A DNA stretch of 64,000 nucleotides from Mesorhizobium sp. M1B.F.Ca.ET.045.04.1.1 (GTDB taxonomy: Bacteria > Pseudomonadota > Alphaproteobacteria > Rhizobiales > Rhizobiaceae), in the NCBI RefSeq assembly GCF_003952465.1, contig NZ_CP034448.1:7665001-7729000 (forward strand). Reading direction: 5' to 3'. The notes beneath the pieces were generated by a model that saw nothing but the letters and a program-made list of their open reading frames with translations, was not told where the DNA came from and searched no databases. The position numbers and the translations under genes are program-made. Positions 8,526 through 16,451 of the stretch are shown one piece after another; within the stretch, counting starts at the first letter, position 1, and each line of letters begins with the position of its first letter.

Positions 8526-9582
8526 ATGCGTGTAAGATCGAATATCGGTTACTTCTGCGCTGCACTTGCTCTTGGTCTTGCGGTGGCACCAGCCGCCCGA
8601 GCCTCGGTTCTCGATGACGTCAAGCAGCGCGGTGTGCTCAACTGCGCGACCAGCGATGGAAACCCTGGCTTCGCCTATCTCAATCCCAAAACATCAAAGC
8701 TGGAGGGATTGGATATTGATCTTTGTCGGGCTATGGCATCTGCAGTTCTGGGGAGCCCCGATAAAGTTAATTTCGTAATCGTTACAGGCAAGAGCCGTTT
8801 CACTGCGGTAACAACAGGCCAAGCAGACGTTGGTTTTACCTCCACTACTGTTTATCCTGTTCGTGAGTCGGCGATCGCGGTCGATTTTCTGCCGATATAC
8901 TTTTACGATGCGGGTGGGTTTATGGTAACGACTTCATCCGGCGTTGACACGGTTAAAGATCTTGCCGGTGGAACGATTTGCACGGGGCAGGGAACCGCTA
9001 CAGAGGTTGCCCTTGCGAACCTATTCAAGTCTCAGAACATAACGAACATCAAGGTTTTGACGTTCGATTCAAACGACAAGGTGTTTGCGGCTTTGGGCGG
9101 CGGCCGGTGCAACGCGATGGCAACAGACAAAACTGCGCTGGCCAGTTGGCGCGGCAGCTCCCCCAAGCCCGAAGACTACAAAATCCTCAGGGAAGGAACC
9201 GGCAAATCGCCATTCGCCGGCTTCGTCGCGGCGAATGACTCGAAATGGCGCAACCTCTTGAGATGGACCGTCTTTGGGCTATTTCAGGCTGAGGAGTGGG
9301 GTATTACCACCGCCAACTTGGATGAGATGAAAAAATCACCCGATCCGGTCATCCGAAAGTTTCTCGGCGTGGAGGGCGGAATGGGGGAGGACTTCCATGT
9401 GTCCAATAGTTTCATGGCCGATGTGATCAAAGCCGTCGGCAATTACGGTGAGATGTACGACCGCAACCTGGGCCCGAAGACGCCTTATTATATGGACCGA
9501 ACCGGCACCCCCAATGCGTCCTGGGTTAGCGGCGGCCTTCTGTACTCGCCTCCTTGGGAATAAGCGGAGTTCGGCGCCGATC
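8357..9582 (+). repeat. Direct repeat copy 2 (aapJ duplication)
   Basis: Matches 1-1220 in the same orientation. The 5' part is visibly diverged, whereas the coding part appears identical except at codon 3. The match ends abruptly at GGCGCCGATC; the following bases (AACATG versus GATCCA) are unrelated. Confidence 0.95.
8526..9563 (+). CDS. aapJ: Aap-type amino-acid ABC transporter, periplasmic binding protein (copy 2)
   Basis: Second periplasmic binding protein, 345 residues, with the same signal peptide and family-3 solute-binding domain as the copy at 164-1201. Only residue 3 differs (Val instead of Leu). There is no permease gene behind it; an amidohydrolase follows about 100 bp downstream. 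It probably shares the AapQM-P channel of copy 1, so the duplication would give extra or separately regulated binding protein. The near-total identity of the coding sequence against a diverged 5' flank points to recent gene conversion. Confidence 0.93.
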   Translation: MRVRSNIGYFCAALALGLAVAPAARASVLDDVKQRGVLNCATSDGNPGFAYLNPKTSKLEGLDIDLCRAMASAVLGSPDKVNFVIVTGKSRFTAVTTGQADVGFTSTTVYPVRESAIAVDFLPIYFYDAGGFMVTTSSGVDTVKDLAGGTICTGQGTATEVALANLFKSQNITNIKVLTFDSNDKVFAALGGGRCNAMATDKTALASWRGSSPKPEDYKILREGTGKSPFAGFVAANDSKWRNLLRWTVFGLFQAEEWGITTANLDEMKKSPDPVIRKFLGVEGGMGEDFHVSNSFMADVIKAVGNYGEMYDRNLGPKTPYYMDRTGTPNASWVSGGLLYSPPWE

Positions 9583-9668
9583 AACATGTCAGCCGATGGG
9601 GCTTCACTTTGATCGACGCCGAAGGGTGGGTTCGATCCCTGGCGCAGAACTTGATCCGAGGAAATTCA

Positions 9669-10985
9669 ATGCCTGACCTCCGCCATAAGATTCGCGAATA
9701 CGTTGAGCAGACCCCTTTTGTGGATACTCACGAGCATTTGATCGACGAGCGACAGCGCGTCGATGGAGTGGTACACTCAAGATTTTTCCTATCAAACGAT
9801 TGGTCTTACCTCTTCCAAGACTATGCCGGGGAGGATCTCGTCGTTTGCGGTATGCCGCGGAAAGACTTTCAGAGCTTCTTGAACCCCAACGTTAGGAGTG
9901 AAGAAAAATATCTCTTACTGGCTCCGTACTGGAAACGGATAAGGAACACGGGCTATGGACTGGCGCTTCGTCACACTTTTCGTGGTCTTTACGGCGAAAT
10001 CGACGTTACAAGCGACACGTTTCCTCAGATTGCCGAAAAGTACCACGACTTCATTAGGCCCGGCTTTTACGCGGAAATTCTAAGGCGTTCGAACATCGAA
10101 TATTGCCAAGTAAACTCTTTGCAAAGTTCTTTTATGGACAGTACTACGCCTAATATCCTTGCGCAAGACCTTAGTATCCTAAGTCTTTGTCGATGCAGTG
10201 CCGCCGATTTCACGCGGATCGAGGAAGAAACGGGGTTACGCCCTAGCTCGCTCGACGAATGGCTTTCAATCATCGATGACTATTTCCGGAGGTGCGGGTC
10301 CAAGGCTGTCGCGGTGAAGTGCCAGATCGCGTACACTCGCGCCTTAGACTTCGCTCCAGTGACTAAAAGTCGTGCCGCTCGCCTTTTCCCGAACCAGGTG
10401 GATCTCACTGGCGCTCGTCATTCGCTCGGCGCAGATGATCTGAAAGCAATTCAGGATTTTTTGTTTCGGTATTGCATAGGTAAGGCTGAAGAGTATGGGT
10501 TGCCAGTAAAGTTGCACACCGGATATTTGGCCTCAGTCGGCGTCATGCAAATCGCCCGTGTCAGAAGCAATGCATCCGACCTATGCCTATTGTTGCAGGA
10601 TTATCCTGACGTAAAATTCGTGTTGATGCATATTGGATATCCATACGAACATGAGTTTATTGCGCTGGCGAAACAATACCCAAACGTGTACATCGATATG
10701 TGCTGGGCATGGATGCTAAATCCTGTTGCGAGTACCCGCTTTTTGACCGATTTTTTGGTCGCAGTACCGTCGAACAAGATCTTTACCTTTGGTGGGGATC
10801 TTGTAGCCGCGGAACCCATTTACGGGCATGCTATTTTGGCACGGCGCGGTATCGTCGAGGCTGTGCACGAACTCGTGGCGAGCGGGTGGCTCGCTGCCGA
10901 GGACATGCCGACGCTGATCGAACAGATCATGCGAGGGAATGCGCACCAATTCTTCCCGAACAACCCTTGTGGTGTAGATGCGTGA
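9669..10985 (+). CDS. Amidohydrolase-superfamily enzyme (amidohydrolase-2 type)
   Basis: Probable metal-dependent hydrolase or uronate-isomerase-like enzyme, 438 residues from the ATG at 9669, which has GAGG upstream; the longer frame to 9609 is less likely. The metal-binding pattern of the superfamily is visible: THEH near residue 20 (VDTHEHLIDE), KLHTGY near 285, LMHIGYPYEHE near 325, and FGGD near 375. Those are the expected HxH, His, His and Asp ligands. The tail NAHQFFPNN also fits the family. The gene follows aapJ copy 2 and may process the imported compound. The substrate is unknown. Confidence 0.82.
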   Translation: MPDLRHKIREYVEQTPFVDTHEHLIDERQRVDGVVHSRFFLSNDWSYLFQDYAGEDLVVCGMPRKDFQSFLNPNVRSEEKYLLLAPYWKRIRNTGYGLALRHTFRGLYGEIDVTSDTFPQIAEKYHDFIRPGFYAEILRRSNIEYCQVNSLQSSFMDSTTPNILAQDLSILSLCRCSAADFTRIEEETGLRPSSLDEWLSIIDDYFRRCGSKAVAVKCQIAYTRALDFAPVTKSRAARLFPNQVDLTGARHSLGADDLKAIQDFLFRYCIGKAEEYGLPVKLHTGYLASVGVMQIARVRSNASDLCLLLQDYPDVKFVLMHIGYPYEHEFIALAKQYPNVYIDMCWAWMLNPVASTRFLTDFLVAVPSNKIFTFGGDLVAAEPIYGHAILARRGIVEAVHELVASGWLAAEDMPTLIEQIMRGNAHQFFPNNPCGVDA

Positions 10986-11227
10986 ACTGGAGGCGTTAGT
11001 GGGTCGCAATACGCGGGAAGCTCTTGCAAGAAATCGGTTATAGTGTCTCTGCTTCTTTGCGGCTTGGTCGCGATGTCGGGCATCAAAGAATAATCAGGAG
11101 GATTCGCATGAACAATTGACCGGGTGAAAATTAAGTCGGTGGCGGCGGGCCAAGGCGAGCAGTGGGCTAAGGTGAAGGCCATGACCCAAGCTGGGAACGT
11201 TTGGATTAGCAGGCGAAGGAACACGCA

Positions 11228-12028
11228 ATGAAAAATGAAGTTACCGAGGATCAGGTCCGAGAATACCAGGAACGAGGGTTCGTGCACATCCCAGGCCTTT
11301 TGTCGCCGGCCGAGGTGGCCGAACTCAAAGCTGCCGTCCTCGATGCTGTTGAGATGATGGCTGGCCGCAAGATCGCCCCAGGCGGTATCGACCGGCCCGA
11401 CGGCGACGACCGCTACTACGACCAGGTGTTTACCCAGCGGATCAACGTCTCGAAACTTAATCAGACGATCCACCGTTACATCCGCGGCCCCGAGATCGGG
11501 AACATGGCCAGTTCCCTTGCCCGCCAGCCCGCGATGCGCATCTGGCTCGACCAGGCGTTGATCAAGGAGCCCTACGGCAACCCGACCGCATGGCATTTGG
11601 ACAATCCCTACTGGTCATTCTATTCGCGCGACGCGATTTCGATCTGGATCGCGCTCGAGGATGCGACGCCCCTCAACGGCTGCCTGTCGTTCGTGCCGGG
11701 CAGCCACAGGCTCGCCGGCTACGACAACACCGACATCGGGAAAGAGCTCGCGGGACTCTTCAAGGTTTACCCCAGGATGGCAGAGACGGACCCTGTCGCG
11801 GTGCCAATGCCCGCAGGCGATTGCAGCTTTCACAACGGCCTAACAGCGCATGGCGCCGGGGCCAACATGACCCGCCGCCGCCGGATCGCGATGACGGCGG
11901 GCTTCATGCCCGATGGCTCCACCTTTAATGGGCGCCAGAACATCCTGCCCACGGCTTACTTCGAAAGCCTGAAAGTCGGCGACAGGCTCTGCGACGACAC
12001 GATGAACCCGATCGTCGGGAGAGCCTAG
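11228..12028 (+). CDS. Phytanoyl-CoA dioxygenase (PhyH) family oxygenase
   Basis: Putative Fe(II)/2-oxoglutarate-dependent dioxygenase, 266 residues. The iron-binding facial triad is recognisable: HxD in AWHLDNPYWSFY near residue 123, and the distal His in HNGLTAHGAGAN near residue 205. It is followed by the arginine-rich stretch TRRRRIAMT that would bind 2-oxoglutarate. The N-terminus (EDQVREYQERGFVHIPGLLS) is typical of PhyH proteins. It lies in the same direction as the amidohydrolase, about 240 bp downstream, in a putative catabolic region. Substrates for this family range widely, so no reaction is assigned. Confidence 0.85.
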   Translation: MKNEVTEDQVREYQERGFVHIPGLLSPAEVAELKAAVLDAVEMMAGRKIAPGGIDRPDGDDRYYDQVFTQRINVSKLNQTIHRYIRGPEIGNMASSLARQPAMRIWLDQALIKEPYGNPTAWHLDNPYWSFYSRDAISIWIALEDATPLNGCLSFVPGSHRLAGYDNTDIGKELAGLFKVYPRMAETDPVAVPMPAGDCSFHNGLTAHGAGANMTRRRRIAMTAGFMPDGSTFNGRQNILPTAYFESLKVGDRLCDDTMNPIVGRA

Positions 12029-12091
12029 CTGGTCGGTCCAGCCTGAGCACCTTGAGCAGGCTACGATGGGAACCATGCGGGACGATGCGGA

Positions 12092-12125
12092 GAGATTTCT
12101 GGTTCTGGGTCAGAGCCAGAATCTC
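12092..12125. terminator. Imperfect stem-loop between phyH-like gene and irr
   Basis: GAGATTTCTGGTTCT pairs with AGAGCCAGAATCTC across a five-base loop (one bulge, one G-T pair). There is no T-run, so it could be a weak terminator or an operator-like palindrome upstream of irr. Confidence 0.4.
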
Positions 12126-12251
12126 CCCGTACCGTTCCCTATATGCCAAGGGGACTTTGCAATGCAGGTGAGGCGAGATCATAAGCGCATCAACTAGGCA
12201 TGCGCCAGATCGGCCCATTTAGGAATACCGGTAGGGATTGGAGTTCCCTTT

Positions 12252-12665
12252 ATGGCTGTAGCTGCCGAATTGGCAATCAAGAACAGACTGATGATGGCGG
12301 GCCTGCGCCCGACGCGGCAACGCGTTGCCTTGGCCGATCTACTGTTTGCCAAGGGTGACCGCCACCTGACGGTCGAAGAGCTCCACGAGGAAGCCGTTTC
12401 TGCGAATGTTCCTGTATCGCTGGCCACCATCTACAACACGCTGCACCAGTTCACCGAAGCGGGCATGATCCGCGTTCTCGCCGTGGAAAGCGCCAAGACC
12501 TACTTCGACACCAACGTGTCCGACCACCACCATTTCTTCGTGAAAGGCCACAACGAGATGCTAGATATCCCGATCAACAATCTTGTGATCGACAATTTGC
12601 CGGAACCGCCCGAAGGCATGGAAATCGCCCATGTCGACGTCGTCATCCGTCTGCGGCCCATCTAG
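12252..12665 (+). CDS. irr: Irr-type iron response regulator (Fur family)
   Basis: Fur-superfamily transcription factor that in rhizobia controls heme and iron genes according to heme status. The 137-residue protein shows the winged-helix part GLRPTRQRVALADLLFAKGDRH at residues 19-40, VEELHEEA, and LATIYNTLHQFTEAGM. The Irr-diagnostic SDHHHFF His cluster lies near residue 94. No GCPW heme-regulatory motif is seen at the N-terminus, as in many rhizobial Irr proteins other than Bradyrhizobium. GGAG lies about nine bases before ATG. This may be an additional rather than the main Irr copy. Confidence 0.9.
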   Translation: MAVAAELAIKNRLMMAGLRPTRQRVALADLLFAKGDRHLTVEELHEEAVSANVPVSLATIYNTLHQFTEAGMIRVLAVESAKTYFDTNVSDHHHFFVKGHNEMLDIPINNLVIDNLPEPPEGMEIAHVDVVIRLRPI

Positions 12666-12683
12666 CGCTGATCACTCTTTCCC

Positions 12684-12830
12684 TTACATGACATCGTCGG
12701 GATAGCGCCCGGGCCGCCCCCGATAGGACGGGAACGTCCATCCGAACCAGAGCGCTCCGCCACCCACGGCAAACGCTGCCAGTTTCAATGCCCTCTGACC
12801 CGCGAAGATAAAAGGATCGCCTTCAGTCAT
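12684..12830 (-). CDS. Small putative membrane protein (48 aa)
   Basis: A short frame beginning MTEGDPFIFAGQRALKLAAF with a single hydrophobic helix (about residues 13-30). It ends in a basic/proline-rich tail containing YRGRPGRYPDDVM. The compact charge-helix-charge layout looks coding. It is convergent with irr (18 bp between stops). There is only a weak GGTGGG ahead of the ATG. No function is known to me. Confidence 0.4.
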   Translation of the reverse strand: MTEGDPFIFAGQRALKLAAFAVGGGALWFGWTFPSYRGRPGRYPDDVM

Positions 12831-12975
12831 AGCCCACCGTGAGTACTGTCTCGTGAGGTGATGGCGAACATCGGAAGACCAAGTGCAAACACTAGGAGTA
12901 GTCCCTACGACGAAGCACCCGATTGATGTGATTACGTCTGTCGAGCGCGCGGTATCGGCCTCACGCGGTCACATT

Positions 12976-13111
12976 TCAAACAACGTGACAACGCCGTCGA
13001 TCATCTCGTAGTATCCAGTCGGACCACGGGAGCGGGAAAAAGCTGGGGGTCAAGCCGCAAGGGCAAACTTGGCTTGCTTCAATTGCGTATTCCAATGAAA
13101 CCGGACAGTGA
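12976..13111 (-). pseudogene. Distal end of ISKra4-like transposase remnant, cut off by IS3 insertion
   Basis: When the IS at 13112-14527 is removed, the minus-strand frame of the remnant at 14528-15072 (ending SDQKPDAI) continues into this stretch as HCPVSLEYAIEASQVCP. That suggests one older sequence was split by the IS. The remainder of 12831-13111 holds no recognisable gene. Confidence 0.35.
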
Positions 13112-13162
13112 TGGAGTGCACCCCCAGACTGAGACAAGGAAAATCGCGGACAGTTTCCCCGC
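13112..13162 (+). repeat. Left terminal inverted repeat of the IS3-family element
   Basis: Begins TGGAGTGCACCCCCAGACTG and ends CAGTTTCCCCGC. It is the exact reverse complement of 14477-14527. Confidence 0.95.
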
Positions 13163-13181
13163 AAAGAGAGGAAACTGGGGC

Positions 13182-13604
13182 ATGGCCAGGCGGCAAAGAA
13201 TCATTCACGAGGACCAAAAGCGGGAGCTTCTCCAGCGCATGGAGGCGGGCGAAGCCGTCACCAAGTTGGCAGATGAGGTCGGCGTCAGCCGCCAACGTCT
13301 TTACGAGTGGCGCGATCATCTCAGGCTTCGTGGTAACCTGAAGTCACGTCGGCGCGGCCGGCCGGCGAGAGTGGCGGGAGGAGTTGACGGGGACTTGCCA
13401 TTGCAGAGCGCAGTCGATCCGCCCGCGCCTCAGGAAAAGGCTCTGACTAAGGCCAGGCGCCGGATCAAGGAATTAGAGCAGAAAGTCGGGCAACAGCAGC
13501 TCGATCTCGATTTTTTTCGCGAAGCCTTGCGGCACTTCGAGGAAGATCAGCGCCGGAGCAGCGCTCCTGGCGAAACGGGATCTTCAAAGTCATCGAAAAG
13601 ATGA
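13182..13604 (+). CDS. IS3-family transposase OrfA
   Basis: DNA-binding subunit of the insertion sequence. The start MARRQRIIHEDQKREL is preferred because AGAGAGGAAACT lies upstream; the longer frame runs back through the terminal repeat. It carries a helix-turn-helix (VTKLADEVGVSRQRLYEWRD) and a leucine/glutamine-rich coiled coil near the C-terminus (ARRRIKELEQKVGQQQLDLD) that mediates multimerisation in this family. The stop overlaps the orfB start by four bases (ATGA). Confidence 0.88.
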   Translation: MARRQRIIHEDQKRELLQRMEAGEAVTKLADEVGVSRQRLYEWRDHLRLRGNLKSRRRGRPARVAGGVDGDLPLQSAVDPPAPQEKALTKARRRIKELEQKVGQQQLDLDFFREALRHFEEDQRRSSAPGETGSSKSSKR

Positions 13605-14470
13605 CGACCGGCCTGTCGCAAGGCGAATTCAACATCGATCGAATGTGCTGGCTCGCGGGTATCAGCCGCGCGAGTTATTACCGTCACTGGCTAGACTCGG
13701 CCCCTCGTCGGGCCGAGACAGGTTTGCGAGATCTCATTCAAAAGTTGGCTCTCGTAAACGCGCACTACGGTTACCGCCGGATTGGAGCCCTGTTGCGTCG
13801 GGAGGGATGGCAAGTCAATCACAAGTGCGTTCTACGCATCATGCGTGAAGACAATCTGCTGTGCCTGCGCGCGCGGCCCTTTGTTCCTGCAACGACGAAC
13901 TCGAGGCACGGTTGGCAAGTCGTGCCGAACCTTGCCAGGGGCATGATCCTCAGTGGGGTCAACCAGCTATGGGTTGCCGATATCACCTTCCTGCATCTGG
14001 CTGAGGAGTTTGCTTTCCTTGCCGTTGTGCTTGACGCCTTTAGCCGCAGGGTGGTCGGGTGGGCGTTGGACACGCATCTCAGAGCAAGCCTTGCCATTGA
14101 GGCCCTCGAGATGGCCATCACCGATCGCCGGCCTGCTCCTGGGGGTCTTGTCCATCATTCCGATCGCGGAGTTCAATACGCTTGCGGGGCCTACTCTGAA
14201 CTTCTGCATCTCCATGGCATCCAGGCGAGCATGAGCCGTGTCGGAAATCCTTACGACAACGCGAAGGCGGAAAGCTTCATGAAAACGCTAAAGCAGGAAG
14301 AGGTGCAAGGTCTCGCCTATAAGGACGCTGATGATGCCCGCAGGCGTATCGGCGCTTTCATAGAGACCGTTTACAACACGCAGCGCCTGCATTCGGCGCT
14401 CGATTATCTCACGCCGGAGGAATACGAACAGATGCATTCAGGTAGACGACGAGTGGAAATGGCGGCATAG
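13601..14470 (+). CDS. IS3-family transposase OrfB (DDE integrase core)
   Basis: Catalytic transposase of 289 residues with a retroviral-integrase fold. The first Asp lies in LWVADITFLH, the second in HHSDRGVQYA, and the Glu in NPYDNAKAESFMKTLKQEE. The C-terminal YNTQRLHSALDYLTPEEYE is the usual family ending. An N-terminal HTH_21-like region (YGYRRIGALLRREGWQVN) is present. The protein appears intact, so the element is probably mobile. Confidence 0.93.
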   Translation: MTTGLSQGEFNIDRMCWLAGISRASYYRHWLDSAPRRAETGLRDLIQKLALVNAHYGYRRIGALLRREGWQVNHKCVLRIMREDNLLCLRARPFVPATTNSRHGWQVVPNLARGMILSGVNQLWVADITFLHLAEEFAFLAVVLDAFSRRVVGWALDTHLRASLAIEALEMAITDRRPAPGGLVHHSDRGVQYACGAYSELLHLHGIQASMSRVGNPYDNAKAESFMKTLKQEEVQGLAYKDADDARRRIGAFIETVYNTQRLHSALDYLTPEEYEQMHSGRRRVEMAA

Positions 14471-14476
14471 CTGAAC

Positions 14477-14527
14477 GCGGGGAAACTGTCCGCGATTTTC
14501 CTTGTCTCAGTCTGGGGGTGCACTCCA
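14477..14527 (-). repeat. Right terminal inverted repeat of the IS3-family element
   Basis: Begins GCGGGGAAACTG and ends GGGGGTGCACTCCA. It is the perfect reverse complement of 13112-13162. Confidence 0.95.
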
Positions 14528-15072
14528 ATCGCGTCCGGCTTTTGATCGGAATGCCGTCCGGTAAATCGTCGGAATCTGCACTTCAATCGACCATCGGCAA
14601 CCGCCGCGCGGACCTGAAGTACCCTGTGAGCTCCTGCGGGAGGGCGCATCTGACGTTTTTTGTTCATGCGGGCATTCACGAGGCTGTTGGCGGCGGATTC
14701 GGCTGGGGCACTCGAGATCGGGTGATGCGACCAATATCGTTGGCAGTAGTCGACCAGGGAGGTTTTGTTCTGGATCAGATGGGTCTGAAGATTGCTGACC
14801 AGTTCGAAGAAGCGCTTGAGCTTGTTGCTGGCATCCGGCAGCCGAGCATATTGCTCCAACTGGCAAAGCATATCCCTCACGGCTCTCGTCGCCTCCCTGA
14901 CGTAGCCGCTCCAGAGGAGATGACGAAGCCGCGGCACATGAAGCGCAGTGTCTCGAAGGTAAATACTCAGATTGCCGACGCTCTTGAGCCCTTCCCACGC
15001 CTGTTCGATATGACGGAGCCGCATCGACAGATGGAACCAGTCGAGAATGTGGGTGATGGGCTGGCGTTGCTC
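14528..15072 (-). pseudogene. ISKra4-like transposase, C-terminal remnant
   Basis: The minus-strand reading frame shows ITHILDWFHLSMRLRHIEQ at its upstream end and ESAANSLVNARMNKKRQM followed by GAHRVLQVRAAVADG near its downstream end. These blocks are familiar from ISKra4-type transposases. The N-terminal catalytic part is missing: another IS3-family element begins exactly upstream at 15073. The 3' end is interrupted by the intact IS3 element. It is certainly non-functional; the family name is from motif recall. Confidence 0.6.
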
Positions 15073-15148
15073 TGACCCCTGAAAACTGGACCCGTTCGAA
15101 AGTTGAGTTTCCGCGGTAACATCCCTTGGCTGGGAGGAGCGGAAGACG

Positions 15149-15574
15149 ATGAAGGCATCGAAGTTTTCGGACGCGCAGAAGGCGTTTATTCTGAAGCAGG
15201 GAGCGGACGGGATTCCTGTTGCCGAGATCTGTCGCCGGGCGGGAATCAGCCAGGCGACCTACTTCAACTGGAAAAAGAAATACGACGGACTGCTGCCGAC
15301 GGAGATGAAGCGGCTGAAGCAGCTTGAGGACGAGAACGGCAAGCTCAGGAAGCTGGTCGCCGACCTGTCATTGGACAAGGAGATGCTGCAAGACGTGATC
15401 CGCCGAAAAGTGAGGCCTGGTCGCAAACGCGAGCTGGTGGCGGAGACGTGCGGTGAGTGGGACGTGTCGATCCGGCGGGCTTGCCGGGTTCTGGAGTTCG
15501 ACACGTCGCGGATCTTCACCCGGCTGACTGGCACCGGACCGATGCCCGTCTGGATGCTCCGCTCCGGGCCGTGA
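15149..15574 (+). pseudogene. IS3-family OrfA and truncated OrfB start
   Basis: MKASKFSDAQKAFILKQG with the helix-turn-helix IPVAEICRRAGISQATYFNW and the leucine-rich coiled coil ending LSLDKEMLQDVIRRK is a standard OrfA. The frame then runs into what should be OrfB (RPGRKRELVAETCGEW, SIRRACRVLEFDTS). It breaks after about residue 120, where the IS256-type fragment begins. The last residues are not transposase. Confidence 0.75.
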
Positions 15575-15762
15575 CCATGGCGGACAATCCGGTCACGGCC
15601 ATCGGCAAGCTTGAGATCCCGCATCTCGGCAAGAAACGTCTCGGCCTCGATCTCGATCGCCTGCGCCAGCAATTTGCGCCCCCCGGTGCGAAGCACATCC
15701 GTCAGGGGATCATCAATTTCGTCGGGCTGACGAAGACGCAAAACATTGGTAGTCTCATTCAT
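15515..15762 (-). pseudogene. IS256/Mutator-type transposase N-terminal fragment
   Basis: On the minus strand MNETTNVLRLRQPDEIDDPL, then LAQAIEIEAETFLAEM and RIVRHGHGPERSIQTGIGPVPV, match the N-terminal region of IS256-family transposases. The sequence stops there and runs into the interrupted IS3 element. No catalytic residues remain. Confidence 0.75.
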
Positions 15763-15853
15763 GGCGTATCACTCTCCTTGAGAGGTTCTGGCAGGCTTCA
15801 TCACCCGCCTCGATACGCCGCTCTCCTCAAACCGTCATCACCCAGTTTCCGCC

Positions 15854-16083
15854 ATAGCTCCCGGCCGGGAAAGCCGACGGATAACGCCTACATCGAAGCC
15901 TTCAACGGTCGCTTCCGGGCGGAGTGCCTGAACGCCCACTGGTTCCTTACCCTTGCCGACGCCGCCGAAAAGTTGGAGGATTGGCGCAGATACTACAACG
16001 AGGAACGCCCACATGGGGCGATCGGGCACAAGGCCCCGATCTCGTTGCTCAATCCCGATGGCGCCGCCAGCCCGCCATCGTGA
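15854..16083 (+). pseudogene. IS3-family OrfB C-terminal fragment
   Basis: The last part of a DDE transposase: RPGKPTDNAYIEAFNGRFR contains the final catalytic Glu, followed by ECLNAHWF and the ending RRYYNEERPHGAIGHKAPIS. It belongs to the same element as 15149-15510, from which it is separated by about 340 bp of IS256-type sequence. Confidence 0.8.
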
Positions 16084-16127
16084 GAAAGCCGGGAAACTCT
16101 ACCTTCCGGCGATCCAGAGAATGGTAT

Positions 16128-16451
16128 CGGAGCAAGCGTGGTCGCGGCTCTAATCGCCATTGGATGACAGTTCGGTGGCAGGTCAGATGCGGCTCAAAAT
16201 AGCTGGCCGATTTCTAAGTTCTATATCATACATTACGCGGCGTTCTTCGGTCAAGTTATTATTTTTTTGTATTGCAAGAGATTAATCGCCTGCAAGTCCT
16301 CTCGATTACAATCCAGGATCGATCAGTACTGCGGCAGTAGACTTACTTTAAATCTCCGTATACAGATCGATCTTACTTACACAACCCGTCTCATTGCTGG
16401 GCGGGAGACTCTGAACTCTTCTGAGCCGCCGGCGCCCGATGAGGCCAATCA
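16128..16451. other. AT-richer gene-free stretch
   Basis: I see no gene here. The stretch 16195-16400 is noticeably AT-rich (for example TTATTATTTTTTTGTATTGC) compared with both sides. It lies downstream of the decayed histidine kinase. Confidence 0.5.

Larger units (their letters stand above)
13112..14527 (+). mobile_element. Intact IS3-family insertion sequence with 51-bp terminal inverted repeats
   Basis: A 1,416-bp element bounded by perfect 51-bp inverted repeats that start TGGAGTGCACCCCCAGACTG. It contains overlapping orfA and orfB with a complete DDE catalytic set. No short target duplication is obvious in the flanking bases. It has inserted into an ISKra4-like remnant. The inverted repeats are longer than the 20-40 bp usual for the family. 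Confidence 0.93.
15073..16127 (+). mobile_element. Second IS3-family element, disrupted by an IS256 fragment
   Basis: The left end TGACCCCTGAAAACTGGACC is a typical IS3-family tip. The probable right end near 16127 carries an imperfect inverted match (CTGGAT...GAAGGTAGAGTTT when reversed). orfA and the start of orfB are followed by foreign IS256-type sequence, then by the C-terminal part of orfB. The right boundary is approximate. Confidence 0.7.

Noticed and set aside
11100..11115. Start codon with a perfect AGGAGG at 11096-11111
   Set aside because: The frame is only three codons (Met-Asn-Asn-stop). It is probably a leftover of a deleted gene and cannot be called a gene.
13100..14540. Target duplication around the intact IS3 element
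   Set aside because: The flanking bases (left ...CAGTGA, right ATCGCG...) do not contain a matching short direct repeat.
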